A DNA stretch of 64,000 nucleotides from [Phialemoniopsis] sp. UDSM-2020 (lineage: Eukaryota; Ascomycota; Sordariomycetes; Thyridiales; Thyridiaceae). The position numbers were made by a program, and so were the translations under genes. The notes under the pieces were generated by a model, which saw only the letters and a list, made by a program, of their open reading frames with translations, had not been told where the DNA came from and searched no databases. The DNA lies in the NCBI GenBank assembly GCA_018873225.1, contig JAEILZ010000002.1, forward strand, positions 5,394,001-5,458,000, written 5' to 3'. Shown piece by piece: positions 10,874-21,726 of this stretch (position 1 is its first letter; each line of letters begins with the position of its first letter).

Positions 10874-13315
10874 TCATGCCTTCAGGTCTCGTACGATTTT
10901 GTACCTCTTGAGCCCTTCGGCCGTCTTCTGGCAGCCACGTTTTCTGAGCTTCTCCCACAGCTCCGGGTACTTCTCCTTGCCCCATGTCTCAAAGTCGGCC
11001 TGCAGCTGCTGACCTGGAAGAGCGTTGAATGGCACGCCGAGCCTATGATCCAAGTTAGCAAACCGAACAGCAAATTTCTCGATCTTAGAGACAAAGACTC
11101 ACGTCATAATATCAGGCGCAGCCCCGACGCTCGCCTCCATGCCCGCCACCAGGGTCATGACCTCCTCCACCAGGCCCCGGCCCGCGACCGCGCCACAGTA
11201 CGCCGTATACACGCGCGCCGGCACCTCGATGTCCATGCGCTGGATCTTGGACCAGATCTCGCGCGCCATCTCATCGCCGAACGGCAGCGCCTCGCACACG
11301 GCGAACACGATCTCCAGACTTCTATACGAGGGTCCCTCGGCCGAGGCATTAATGTCCTTCCAGAAATCGACGGCGCGCTCCGGGTCGCCGCACGCGGCGT
11401 ACGCGAGCATGAGCGCGTTGTGCACGCGCGTGCTCAGCTGCACCGTCGTGTCCATCTTGAGCATGTTGTGCACCATGCGCAGGCCGTCCGCGTCCGGGTT
11501 GCGCCCCAATCCTTCGAGGCAGCGCACGTAGGTATCCGTGTCTGGGCGGACCGACAGGTTGGCGTGGCTGCGCATGTGGCCAAAGATGTAGCAGGCCATG
11601 TCGGGCCGGCGGCGGGAGAAGAAGGAGTCCATGAGGCGGACGCGGTCGGACGCGGGCGTCTCGGGGAAGTACTGGCGCAGCAGGGAGTAGCCGTCCCAGA
11701 CGCGGGCGGTCGTGTTGGAGCGGTCGAGGCAGTAGGCGACGAGGGCGTCGCGGACGACCTTGCGCTCCTCGAGGCTGTACTGGAAGGTGTGGAGGGAGAG
11801 GGTGTCGATGACGTCGTACTGCTGGTCGTTCTTGAAGAAGGCCATGCAGAGGTCGACGATGGTCTCGGGCTCGAGGACGGCGCGGCGCTCTTCGACGATG
11901 TTGAGCACGTCAAAGAGGCGCTCGGCGTTGAAGGGTTTGGCGGCGCAGAGGGCCCGGAGGTACTTGTTGATGACGGGGAGGTCCTCGTCGTTGGGAGACC
12001 CGACATTCTCGAGCTCCTCAAAGGTGGCGTGGGCGCCGCTCAGGTCGTTGGCTTTTATCCTGTACTCCAGCTGCAGGATAGAAGTGAGAAAGTTGGGTTG
12101 CAGGCCCATCTCCTCTCCCATGGCGATAAACCGCTCGGCGAGGAAAGGGTCTTCCTTGTCTATGGCTGCCTTGACAAGGCAATTTATGGTACTAATGTCT
12201 GGCCGGACATATGCGCGGCTCTGATTATGGCGGACCATGGTGTCGAGCATGTGCTTCAGCTCATCCGCGTTCTTCCCCAAGGACAACACGGCCCAGCGGA
12301 AGATGACATCCCACAAGCCCTTGTGCGGGTTGGAGTCACACAGCTCCTGGAATACCGGCTGAGCCCACTTTTGCGCTTGCTTGTTGCGTAATGAGAACTG
12401 CAGAATCTCGGTGTAGGTCTCGGACGTGGGCGGATATTTGCCGTAGATGGGTTTCCTGAACCACTTCTGCGTCTCGGCCAGATTATCTTTCTTGGCGTAG
12501 TGAGTTGTCATGATCTCGTGGAATAGCGGCATGTACTCTGGCCCAGCCTTCTCTGCGGCCTCAGCCTCTTTCAATAACTCCTCCTCCTTGCCTTCTTTGG
12601 CGAAGCCTCGCAGGACCAGTATCCACAGCTCCTTGTCTTGTCTCGAGATGCTGGCCTGTTGCCAGTATGAAGACAAGAGCTCGGCAGCTTCGGAAGAAGC
12701 GCCATACTGCGTCAATGCGATGATGTACTGTTTGAATCCCGCAGCCGTTGGTGACTCTTGTGCCTCCCCCTCTACATCATCTTGTTCGGTCTCTTGCCTG
12801 CGCTTGATTTCTTTGTAGAGCCCTCTCGACAGTTCAAGATGGTCTTCTGCAGGGCCGATCGGTATCCTCAAGAGGGCAAGCTGTGCCGTCCGCAGGTCGT
12901 CCATAGTCAGGTTATCGGCCTCACCAGCTGTGCTGATTAGGTGCCGGAAGAGGTGCAATGCGCAAAAGGCCTGCGTCGAATTGACCTTTTTCTGGTAGCG
13001 GACCTTGTGCTTGAAGAAGTCCCGGAAACCCTCCAGCAGCTCCTCCCGTGGCTGCGGTCGCAGGTTTTCTGCCTCTCTTCCCCTGAATTGTAGTAGTGTA
13101 TAGTATCCGGGCTCCAATTCCGGCTCCTTCACTTCGCGAGGCGGTTTCTGGAAGATGCCGAAAAAGGTGCGCCGTGGAGCTTGCCTCAGCACTACCGGGC
13201 TGCTGTGTGCGGTGGCCCGGCATAGACATCTGTTCGGTAGTATCGACGCAGCCGGGCGCAAGCCGCGCTGGGCGAGCAGCCGGCGGTACGCATTGCGTGC
13301 CAAGTGCGACCGCAT
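10874..13315 (-). CDS. cia84: Mitochondrial PPR protein, complex I assembly factor CIA84-like
   Basis: complement(join(10874..11042,11103..13315)), 793 residues with one 60-bp intron close to the 3' end; splicing adds the conserved-looking tail LGVPFNALPGQQLQ to KRYKIVRDLKA. The N-terminus is a classical mitochondrial presequence (Arg/Leu/Ala-rich, no acidic residues for the first 50), then RRTFFGIFQKPPREVKEPELEPGY. The body is all helical with repeated PPR-like units (for example SETYTEILQFSLRNKQAQKW, RPDISTINCLVKAAIDKEDP, RPDTDTYVRCLEGLGRNPDA). The FFGIF-KPPRE motif is as I remember in Neurospora CIA84, the chaperone of the complex I membrane arm; CYA5-type PPR proteins are the alternative. 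Being mitochondrial and PPR-like is secure; the exact orthology is moderate. Head-to-head with the UPF0390 gene. Confidence 0.75.
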
Positions 13316-13827
13316 CGTGGGAAGAAGATATTATCGGGCTGCGAGGTTACTGCCGGCAGATGTGGTTAGCAATTGCGACAAGGCTTGAGTGGTAGAGATG
13401 TGTGTGCGAACCTGTACATATTCAACCATCCTTGAATTAAGAAACGCGATACCAATGGATTGGATTGACATGCGCCAGGCGCCGTTGGAGAAAGATTCGT
13501 AGCGAGCTTGGGTAGACGAGACGGGACGATGACCTCAATTTCCATCCTGCAGCTTTTGGCGGAGTTAGCTCTTGTCCACGAGCCCGTCGGTCGTCCTTAC
13601 AGGGGGGACCCGCGCAAATGCTGCGACCAATCACACATTTTGCTTTGGCTTTTTGCTGCCGCTTATCGCTTATCGCATCTTTGGCCCCAGTAAAAAATTC
13701 CCAAGACCAGGGACTGCCCGCCTTCTCTTATGCTTCCGTCCTCTCCCACTCACTCACTCACTCTTATTGAACTACAACATCTGTTCCAATACATACCACC
13801 GAAGTCTACTCTCATTCCTCAGCCAAG
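13316..13827. promoter_or_regulatory. Divergent promoter between the CIA84-like gene and the UPF0390 gene
   Basis: 512 bp between divergent starts. The last 100 bp before the UPF0390 ATG is pyrimidine-rich with a CTCACTCACTCACTCTTATT run around 13746-13767, typical of strong fungal core promoters. No named site is assigned. Confidence 0.45.
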
Positions 13828-14109
13828 ATGGCTCAGGGTACAATCAAGCAAAAGGCCAACAAGGCCGGCACAGGCCCCAAGAAGACCACGTCGCAGACGC
13901 AGCTCAAGAAGGGCTCACGGGTGTTCAAGGCGAAGAAGGGCAAGAGCAATGCCGACAAGGTCATGAAGAAATTCACCTCTGGCATGGCTGCGCAGACCGA
14001 GGCTCTGCTCGGCGAGCGGGCTGGCCACCTGGAGCTCATCGGCAAGGGAAAGAAGGCCAAGAAAGATGATGCGTCCAAGAAGAAGGGCGGCTCCAAGAAG
14101 TTTGGCTGA
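13828..14109 (+). CDS. UPF0390 / DUF2462 small basic protein
   Basis: Intronless, 93 residues, Lys-rich (MAQGTIKQKANKAGTGPKKT at the start, KKGGSKKFG at the end). It matches the DUF2462/UPF0390 family, whose animal member is the Leydig-cell tumour 10-kDa protein homologue; the fungal members are small, very basic and probably nucleolar or ribosome-associated, but the function is not established. Family features visible here are the N-terminal MAQGxxK, a central QLKKGSRVFKAKK segment and a conserved amphipathic helix (ADKVMKKFTSGMAAQTEALLGERAG). The ATG sits directly after a pyrimidine-rich leader. The composition alone would also fit a ribosomal protein, but no ribosomal family matches. Confidence 0.85.
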   Translation: MAQGTIKQKANKAGTGPKKTTSQTQLKKGSRVFKAKKGKSNADKVMKKFTSGMAAQTEALLGERAGHLELIGKGKKAKKDDASKKKGGSKKFG

Positions 14110-14878
14110 GCTGGGAGTGGAATGCACGATGCCTGCTCTCAGATCACAAGAAGTACCCACGCACCAAATTCGACTCGGGCTGCTTGTCCAGGACTTCTTC
14201 AGGTATCCAAAGTTCGACACGTCCAGCTGCCATCGCCCATCACAGGTCAATTCTCTGGTCTTTCTGGACGCTGGCCCTTAGCTCAAGTCGTACGCTTCGG
14301 CCGCACAGCATTTCAACGACCCTGGAATGGAACCATCAGCAAAACGGATACCGGCACTTCGAGAGAAGAGTCAAATGCATGGCTCCCGTCACACTAGAGA
14401 ACGTGGCAAAGGACTCAGTATGCCAGAGCGGCTTTACGGCTATCTGTGTAAAGCACAAAAGACGGAGGCGGAGAGACTATCGCTCCAAGATCACCGGAGT
14501 GAAGTGTCATTGTGTCTCATATATCAGATGAGATATGGATCTGATAATTCATAGCTTGCGCATGGGATCTTCGCGGAGTTGTTTGGGAGGACGAAATATA
14601 TGAATTTCAACGATCAATGTACACTTTTGCTGTAACGAACAATCAGTGCCACTAAAAGCTACATGTTTTAGCGGGTTATTGCTGCGAGCTGGTGAACTAA
14701 CCTCCAGCTTAAACCCCACACCACACACTTAACGCGTCTCACTCACTCACCCGCGTCCACCTCAACCATACGAACCTCAATACTCGAATTCCTAAGGTAT
14801 CATCATCAAACGACGCAGACACTATACAATTGAAGACATAGATATCGAGCAGATCACAATCAGTCACCTGTCTCCGCC
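14110..14878. other. Intergenic stretch, no supported gene
   Basis: 769 bp between the UPF0390 and FTA4 genes, both on the + strand. It contains a 3' UTR and the FTA4 promoter (CTCACTCACTCACCC at about 14739-14753 echoes the upstream promoter of UPF0390). Several overlapping short frames cover 14122-14554 but none looks protein-like. Confidence 0.35.
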
Positions 14879-15763
14879 ATGGCTCCCCCAACAATACTCA
14901 ACATCAAGCAAAACTTCCTCAACGCCCAGACACGCATCCTCTCACAGCCCCTCGCTCCGTCGCGCGACTGGCGCAATGCCAACGACGCAGCAGAAGAGGC
15001 ACGCCTGTCTGAAAAGGCCGTAGACGACGCGCTCTATCGCCTGAACCACTCTATCCAGCAGCATTCACGCCGCGCCTACGCGCCGCAGGCCACGCGACAC
15101 GTTGCCGAGCAGATCGACCAGCTGTACTGGAGCACCACGAGCGATGGCCGGGATGCCCCCGGTGAGGGCGAGGTGGAGCTAAGGGAGGGTGCTGATCTCA
15201 GTGAGTTTCTTAGACGCCAGATGGGCATCACTGAGGATCGTTTGAGAGAGTGCTGACCTCGATGCCTAGCCGATGCCGCCACAATCGCTGCGCTGCCGCC
15301 GGCTTGGGAGGACGAGCGCGAAGTCACGGCTCATCCGGCCGAAGCGAAGCGCTACGTTGACCTCGCGGCGCGCCTGCAGGAGCTCTCATCCCGGCGCGCT
15401 GAAGTGTTGGAGAGAGTGCAGCGCCTGCGCCGCATGAAAGAGATGCTGGCTCCTTTTGCCGGTGATGATGCCGACGAAAATGGCATCAAGAGCGTCCAGG
15501 AGAACCTGGTCACGCGTGACGGCGAGGTCGAGAAGGAGCTCAACAAGATGCGCATGCTCCTCGTCCGCGTAGGGGACAAGGTGGCGCGGTTGAAGGACGA
15601 GGAAAAGGAGGAAGATAGTCTCTTCCGGGAAGCGAGTGGTGGTTCTGCAGATGGTCTCAAGGTGGAAAGCGCCGAGGTCGAAGAACGGAGAAAGGTGGAT
15701 GCTCTGCTCGAGAGGGCCTTCAAGAGGCAGAAGGGCGATGACGGACTACCTACAGATCTGTGA
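14879..15763 (+). CDS. FTA4: Kinetochore protein Fta4 (Sim4/CCAN complex)
   Basis: join(14879..15200,15270..15763), 271 residues, 69-bp intron (GTGAGT...CCTAG). The N-terminal third carries the FTA4-family signature: ILNIKQNFLNAQTRILSQPL, APSRDWRNANDAAEEARLSE and YAPQATRHVAEQIDQLYW. After a variable linker the second exon is one long coiled coil (about residues 125-250, RLQELSSRRAEVLERVQRLR and onward). Fta4 is a subunit of the inner-kinetochore Sim4/Ctf19-type complex (budding-yeast counterpart Nkp1), present at centromeres. The splice restores a continuous ADLTDAATIAALPPAW segment. Tail-to-tail with the calpain gene. Confidence 0.92.
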
Positions 15764-16036
15764 TGCCTCCACATTGCCGAGCTGGCGTGGGATGGATTGT
15801 GAGAGTGAGTTTTGATACCCCAAAGAAATCAACAAATTTACAAGGACGGAGAAGTGTTATTATTTGACTATCTAGCGTCGTGAAGGTTCGTCAAGTCGTG
15901 GAGTGAAGTGAGATGCGCACCCACAGAGACGTTGCATCGTGAGGGAGTGGAATAAATGACAATGATACTCGGCCGTGGAAACGAAACCGGACAAAGCATG
16001 AGATCGTCCTGTCAATCTAACCGTCTCAACCACTTG

Positions 16037-19000
16037 TCAATCGTCAACCGTCCTTCTTCTCTTCTCCAGTCTCATTATTCCCCCCCCCCCCGTCTGCTCT
16101 TCTTTCTTGTCCTCGGGCTGTACCTTCATCTCCTCTTCTTGCTTCTCACTCTTGTCTTCCGCCAGTTTCTCATCCTTATCTTCAACCTGCTTCTCCTCCT
16201 TCTCTAACTCCTTGTGAGCCTCCCTCTCCAGTGCAGTCTGCTCTCCACCCTCAGGCGCAACGCCCTCAAGCGTTGCATCCTTGGCACTGTCGTCGACATC
16301 AAGCACATCCTCGCCGTCAGCCTTGTTGGCCTCTTTCCCCTTTGGCTCTTCACTGTCGCTCACGGCGTACTTGCTCGGCCGCACCACCTTGATCCGCACC
16401 CCGTCCTTGTCCTCACCGTCAGACGCCTTCTTGTAGTACACCCGCAGCCCGATTACCGCCACCGCGTTCCAGGGGTCCTTGCCGTCGTCCTCGCCGTCCG
16501 ACGATGTCCCCGCCGTGCCGGGAGGAGGCGGCGGTGGAACCGGAACGGGTGCCGGCGGGATCTGCGCGGCCTGCATGCGCTTGCGGTTGTCGGCCAGGAT
16601 GTCGAGCTCGCGGTCCGAGATGTCCGACACGGACGAGATGCTATCTAGGTCCGAGTCGTCATCGTCGTCGCTGCTGTTGTTGTTCCCGTGATCGGCAGGC
16701 GGTGGAGGCGGCGGAGGGATGCCACCCATGGGGGAGAGGCTGTGGCTGGGCCGGCGTGTAGCGCGCTGTGGGAGGAAGGACGGGTGGAAGGGCGGTAGGT
16801 GGGCAGGTGAGCGTGGGTACCGGCGGTGGCTGTGGGAGTGGTGGTGCCTTGGCGCAGGTGAAGGGCTGCGCGAGGAGGAGTAGCGGTCGTGGTCGTGGTG
16901 TCGTGGCGAGCGGCTGCGATCGGGGACCTGGACGGCCTTGTCGACGCGCTCTGGCTTGTTCTTCTGAGCCTTGTCGACTGAGGACGACTTTGTTGCTTCT
17001 GGTGCTGGGGATGCCGTCACTGTTGATGGGCTTGTCTGCGTGTGTTGATCACTCGGCGCACGCGCCGGAGGAGTGGTTGGCTCTTGTGACTGTACGTCCT
17101 TCTCAATGGCTTCTTTCTTTGAATCTTCCGAGGCTTGCGATGGCTCGTCTTTCGGCTCGATCTGCGGTGTCGGGGGCGTGAGGATTGCGGCTCCGATGCT
17201 CTCATCTGTCACCGAGTCGGCGGCTGATCGAGGCTCGGTTTGCTCAACGCTGTCAAGAAAGGCATCAGCTATGTCTTTAGTCTTTGTCTGAGGTACCTCA
17301 GTCTCGACAGTCTTCTTTGCGTCCGCTCCATCAGTCGCTTCTTTGGTCTTGGATTCATCTGGACTCTCGTCCTTCGGCGATGCCCTGTCCGGATCAGCAA
17401 CCCGATCCTGCTCAGTCTCAGCTTTGCGTTCTTCCACGCTTTGTTCTTCAGTCTTCTTTGCCTCGGTCTTCCCTTTCGCCTCAGCTTCTCGTTTCTCAGC
17501 CTCTCGCTTCTCAGCCTCTCGTTTCTCAGCCTCTCGTTTCCCAGCTTCCAGCTTCTTCTTCTCCTTCTTGGCCGCCTTCTTCTTTTTTGTCTTCTCGGCC
17601 TTCTTCCGCTTCCTAATCAGATCCCGAGTGTCGAGGTAGTGCTCCCTTCGCCTCCCCTCCATCACATCCTCTCTCAGCTTCTGGCGCTCCTTGTTCTTCT
17701 TCCTCTGGACGTGCGCCTTGCGCGCCGCCTTCTCCTCGGCCTCTTCCTCGGGCGTCAGCCGCGCCTTGGCGTGCGCTAGGTCGTACGCCAGGCCGACACG
17801 CAAGAGCTTCTCCCGTCGGTTCTTGGCGTTGGCGCGGACGACCTCCTCGGGCGGCATCACGTCGTCGTTGCGCTGCGCCTCGATCTTGACGAGCACCGTG
17901 TACTCGCCGGACTCGAGGTCGAGCTCTACGTTGACGGAGCGGTTCATGCGATAAGCTGTGCGGCTCCGGACAATGTAGTCATCGTCATCGTCATCATCAT
18001 CGTCGGAGTCGGAGTCGCCCCCTGTATCGCCGCCGCTGGAGAACTTGTGCACGCGGAAGCTAAGCTCGAAGCGGTACTGGCCCTCGAGGCCAACAAAGTA
18101 CCGCTCGTCCAGCTGGCTGAGCACGATGACGACGGGGCCCGCGCGCCTAAGCTCCACGCGGAACTTGGTCCGGCTGTAGCCCAGCGCCGCCGTGGTCGTC
18201 GCCCAGGGTACGGGGAAGCTCGCCCACGCGGCGGCCATGCTCCACTCCTTCGTGTCGAACAGGCGCGTGCGGTCGAACGCCTGGTACTTTTGGAGCAGGT
18301 CCGAGTACTCGATCCAGAAGGAGCCGTCGTCGCCGAATCGATGGTCCAGCTTCTGCAGCCACTCGGGCGTCCACTCCTTGGACCCGTCGGACCAGGGACC
18401 CGTCCACTCGCCCTTGCCCCAGGGGTTCTTGAGCAGGACCAGGCGCTTGTTATCGATCTCCACAGCCCGCATGACACTATATGCATGCAGTTCGACGATG
18501 CCTTTGCGCTGGCCCCAGCCCAGTCCCCAGACGCCGGTGGAGCAGCCGAAGAGGAAGGTCTCGTTGACCTTGAGGAGCTCCTCCTTCCAAAAGTGTTCCT
18601 TGTCGAGGATGTCCGTCGTGTATATCTCCGACGTGACGCCTCCAGTGAGGTCCTCGAGCCCTTCACCCGTGAACCCGCCCTCGATGGCAGAGTAGTCCCC
18701 GTGTGCCTTCGCGTACGCCTTCTCTAGCAGCGGCAGCCACGTCTCGTTGGGGTTCTCGCACTGCGCGAAATACAGCGCGCCGCTGTTGGTCTGGTACGTC
18801 TTGCGGTACGTCTCCTCCGAGTTGACACGCTCGCGGTCCTCCCACAGGATACGCTCGAGGTATCCCTCGTCGTAGTCGGGCTTGGTGAGGTACAGCTTGT
18901 CGTCGATGATCTCGCTGAAGAACTGCCCGTCGCGGTGGAAGACGAAGCCGTAGACCCCGACGGCCTGGTCGCGCGCGACGCAGACGCGCTCGATGAGCCC

Positions 19001-19819
19001 GGGCTTGTTGCCCATGGTGCACAGCGCCGCCATGAGCCAGCAGTCGCCGTCGCGGCCCTGGCGCACGTCGTTGGCCGTCGGGCCGTCGACGTAGAACTCG
19101 GGCTTCTCGAAGATGTCGGTCACGCGCTTGACGGAGCGCGGGTAGAAGGTGTCGTCCTCCTCGCCGGGGATGTTCCTGCGCGGCGGGCCCCTTTCGTCGG
19201 CGGCGGGGCCCGGGCCGGTACCGGCCATGGTCGGCCATGTGGCACTGCCGTGAGGTGCAGTCGGGATGTCTGGGGTCTTGCCGCCCACCTTGTCGCGGTT
19301 GTCGGGCTCCTTCCTCTTGTTCTTGTCCTTGCGGTTGTCGAGGCTGTCGAGGCAGTCCCGGCGCCCGAGCTTAAGGTCGAATTCGAGGTCAAAGTGCGGG
19401 TCGCGGTACTTTTGGTTCACGCGCCGGCACTCCTTGACGATCTGGGCGACCTTGGCCTTGCAGATGGCTGCGGCCTCCTCATACGTGGCGAGGCCGCCGA
19501 CAGTCTGGCCCACTTGGGTGGCAGCAGAACGCGCCTTCACCACTTTCTTTGCTCTCTTTTCTCCGAATTCGTTCGGAGGGATAATCGCCGTCACTTGTGG
19601 ATATCTGTTAGCACAGTGGCGAGGAACATGGGACATGATACGAAATTTACCTCGCCCAGGCGTCTTGGTCATGAACTTGCCCCAGAACCTATCGATACTT
19701 TCTTGGGGCGTGCGATACTTGCTCTTCCTGTCGCGTCCGGCGCTCGTGATGTTGGCGTTCACGTTTTGGGGGCCGTCCGGGCCCGGGTCCGAGTCTGAGT
19801 CGGGGTCGGAGGACGACAT
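16037..19819 (-). CDS. Calpain-like cysteine protease with long disordered C-terminal tail
   Basis: complement(join(16037..19593,19651..19819)), 1,241 residues. The 57-bp intron is a multiple of three and stop-free, so an unspliced reading would add 19 false residues; splicing joins KFMTKTPGR to VTAIIPPNEFGEKRAKK, and a CTAAC branch site lies before the CACAAG acceptor. The CysPc (family C2) domain spans about 200-470 with the triad Cys241 (GRDGDCWLM), His426 (VELHAYSV) and Asn446 (LLKNPWG). A beta-sandwich-like segment follows (about 475-620) with an acidic DDDDDDDDD run. The last 600 residues are charged, low-complexity Lys/Glu and Ser/Pro. No penta-EF hand, and it is not PalB/Rim13-like in order (no MIT domain seen). 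The catalytic residues are intact, so it is probably active; substrate unknown. Confidence 0.85.
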   Translation of the reverse strand: MSSSDPDSDSDPGPDGPQNVNANITSAGRDRKSKYRTPQESIDRFWGKFMTKTPGRGKFRIMSHVPRHCANRYPQVTAIIPPNEFGEKRAKKVVKARSAATQVGQTVGGLATYEEAAAICKAKVAQIVKECRRVNQKYRDPHFDLEFDLKLGRRDCLDSLDNRKDKNKRKEPDNRDKVGGKTPDIPTAPHGSATWPTMAGTGPGPAADERGPPRRNIPGEEDDTFYPRSVKRVTDIFEKPEFYVDGPTANDVRQGRDGDCWLMAALCTMGNKPGLIERVCVARDQAVGVYGFVFHRDGQFFSEIIDDKLYLTKPDYDEGYLERILWEDRERVNSEETYRKTYQTNSGALYFAQCENPNETWLPLLEKAYAKAHGDYSAIEGGFTGEGLEDLTGGVTSEIYTTDILDKEHFWKEELLKVNETFLFGCSTGVWGLGWGQRKGIVELHAYSVMRAVEIDNKRLVLLKNPWGKGEWTGPWSDGSKEWTPEWLQKLDHRFGDDGSFWIEYSDLLQKYQAFDRTRLFDTKEWSMAAAWASFPVPWATTTAALGYSRTKFRVELRRAGPVVIVLSQLDERYFVGLEGQYRFELSFRVHKFSSGGDTGGDSDSDDDDDDDDDYIVRSRTAYRMNRSVNVELDLESGEYTVLVKIEAQRNDDVMPPEEVVRANAKNRREKLLRVGLAYDLAHAKARLTPEEEAEEKAARKAHVQRKKNKERQKLREDVMEGRRREHYLDTRDLIRKRKKAEKTKKKKAAKKEKKKLEAGKREAEKREAEKREAEKREAEAKGKTEAKKTEEQSVEERKAETEQDRVADPDRASPKDESPDESKTKEATDGADAKKTVETEVPQTKTKDIADAFLDSVEQTEPRSAADSVTDESIGAAILTPPTPQIEPKDEPSQASEDSKKEAIEKDVQSQEPTTPPARAPSDQHTQTSPSTVTASPAPEATKSSSVDKAQKNKPERVDKAVQVPDRSRSPRHHDHDRYSSSRSPSPAPRHHHSHSHRRYPRSPAHLPPFHPSFLPQRATRRPSHSLSPMGGIPPPPPPPADHGNNNSSDDDDDSDLDSISSVSDISDRELDILADNRKRMQAAQIPPAPVPVPPPPPPGTAGTSSDGEDDGKDPWNAVAVIGLRVYYKKASDGEDKDGVRIKVVRPSKYAVSDSEEPKGKEANKADGEDVLDVDDSAKDATLEGVAPEGGEQTALEREAHKELEKEEKQVEDKDEKLAEDKSEKQEEEMKVQPEDKKEEQTGGGGIMRLEKRRRTVDD
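16080..16091. repeat. C12 homopolymer inside the calpain coding region
   Basis: Twelve consecutive C on the + strand encode four glycines near the C-terminus of the calpain-like protein. A run of this length is prone to slippage and to sequencing error; a change would alter only the last ~15 residues. Confidence 0.85.
17481..17555 (-). repeat. Tandem 15-bp repeat (five units) coding for KREAE-type pentapeptides
   Basis: Units start at 17481, 17496, 17511, 17526 and 17541. The middle three are nearly identical (TCAGCCTCTCGYTTC) and the outer two diverged. On the minus strand they encode EKREA-type repeats in the coiled, charged tail of the calpain-like protein. Copy number is likely to vary between strains. 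Confidence 0.85.
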
Positions 19820-21726
19820 CTTTCCTATCCACCTGGATATTGAGTAGGTGATGTCTTGGGCGCGAATACGGTATACCGCGAGGGCTTATATAAGACAAGG
19901 CTCGACTTCTTCAAATATCCGCTACAAGCGACCTGAGGAGTCACTCTGTCGCAAGCTGGACGTCTTTTGCCAATTGGTTTTCACAGCAACAACGGCTGCT
20001 TCAACTGATATACAGGGAACACTGATGAGTTGGGATCAAGGAAGCAAGAAAATAGAAATCAACACAATTGCAATCAGAAAAGTGCCGGATTGCAGGAGAG
20101 GGTGGTGGCAACCTGTAGAGAAAAGAAGTCGATAGAAAACTCAGCTCCGCACGGCATGTGGTATGTACGACAGCTCAGCAGCACACCCACCAAGACATCA
20201 GCATGCAGCCTGGCCCACTGCATCGACCAGCCAAACAAAAGTTCTTACCTTTACTCACTCGTACTTGGACCAGAGCACTATCTACAGGGCACTATTCGTC
20301 CATGAGAGACGATGGGTGCGGGAGTCGATGGCTACCTAGATCTTGATGCCTCGTAGGTGACACTATTCAGGCGGCAGCCCCCGAGCTGAGGCGGACCGGT
20401 CACCAGCGTCCGGGCCTGCGGGTAGAGCAAAATGTCAGTCGAGCAGGCAGGTGATCAGGTGGCTTGCCGCCTTGTTTTTGCTAATTTGCCTTTTTTTGTG
20501 CCATTTCTTGTGGTCCGCGGGGGCTGCTGCGGGGAGGAGGAGGGGGCCTTGTTCTTCCTGCATCAATCCATTCGAGTCACCGAACAGAGAAGAGATAGGA
20601 TAGGGCATTGTCCATGACACCCACCGTGCGTTAGCTTGCAGTTATGCAGGATTACGCCTATCCAATCGCGCCCGTAGGGCTGAGTGTGGCGCTTGCTCCG
20701 GGGAGGGTCTTGAGCAAGGATTGTTAAAGATCTGGGCCAGTTGTGCGCGTCCAGGAGGTGGGGGCCAAAAAGGCCTGCTGCATGATAATACGGAGTAGGA
20801 CTTGGCCGATGGCGTGCATTATTCCCACGGACAAAGTTGGCTTGCTGGCATTGGGTCCACGGACTAATAATCAATAGGCACTTGCTGTCTGACCTGCTTC
20901 AGGCTCCCGCTGCTGCCAAGGTGATCGTCGCCATATTGCTCTTGATGCAGGATCTGGGCGAATTCAACGTTGGCCTCTGCGCAAGAATTCGTCTTGAAGT
21001 TGGAGGCACGAAGCGGGGACTGGACTTCGGTCGATACTCCAGTTGACTCTGTTCTGACTAGAATGGAAAGCTGTGTTGGCTTTGCATCGCACTTTGGTAT
21101 AGAGAGGACTTTTGTTAGAGCATAATTATTCAGATTACAATGAGTGAAAGGCGTTGATATGGGGTGAATTTAAAGAGTTGGCGTTTCGCTAATACTGAAC
21201 AGTCCGTCGATACTTCGAGAGCATACGTCCCTCAACAATGGTTCGACGATCAATGATTTCGTGGAGGAAACGAAAGAACTGCTACAACAACATATGATGT
21301 TGAAATGTGTTTACTGCTGTTTAATCTTACTCTATCACTTCTACTTGTATCCTAGTCGAATCTGACGTTGTTGTAGAATACTGACAGATGTACAAGATCG
21401 CCCATCTACGAGAAAGATGTTTCTTGGAATCTTTTGTGACCAACAAAGCTCAAGGAACTAATCAAAGCGAATGGCAACTTGAAGCTTTGCACGGCCGGAT
21501 CCAGCATGGGTTTCTGCAATGCAAACGCCAACGACATCCGTGCATATGCAGTGGATAAATCAAAGACACGGTTTTAGCATATTAAACCATGACACATCGC
21601 CGACATGCCTAAGGCTCGCAAGCGATAACTCAACTTTGAATGATGTGCCGACAAGCTAGACCTCAAGACACCAAAGACTATTTTCTCGTCAGATTTTCTT
21701 GTACGATCTACAGTGTGCGTATCAAA
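19820..21726. other. Long intergenic region, no supported gene
   Basis: 1.9 kb between the calpain gene and the F-box-like gene. The first part is calpain promoter; the stretch from about 21,050 to 21,650 is AT-rich. Frames up to about 100 codons occur (for example 20563-20874 minus) but none has recognisable motifs or splice context. It marks the change from the dense housekeeping block to the looser accessory region. Confidence 0.35.
19885..19894. promoter_or_regulatory. TATA-like element of the calpain gene
   Basis: The palindrome CTTATATAAG lies about 65-75 bp upstream of the calpain ATG (19819, minus strand), a plausible core-promoter distance. Assigned on sequence and position only. 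Confidence 0.4.

Noticed and set aside
11045..12391. 448-codon plus-strand frame opposite the PPR gene
   Set aside because: Antisense shadow of the GC-rich PPR coding sequence; composition is Val/Glu/Asp/His-rich without motifs.
18935..19798. 287-codon plus-strand frame opposite the calpain gene
   Set aside because: Antisense shadow of the calpain-like protease, whose frame has intact catalytic motifs.
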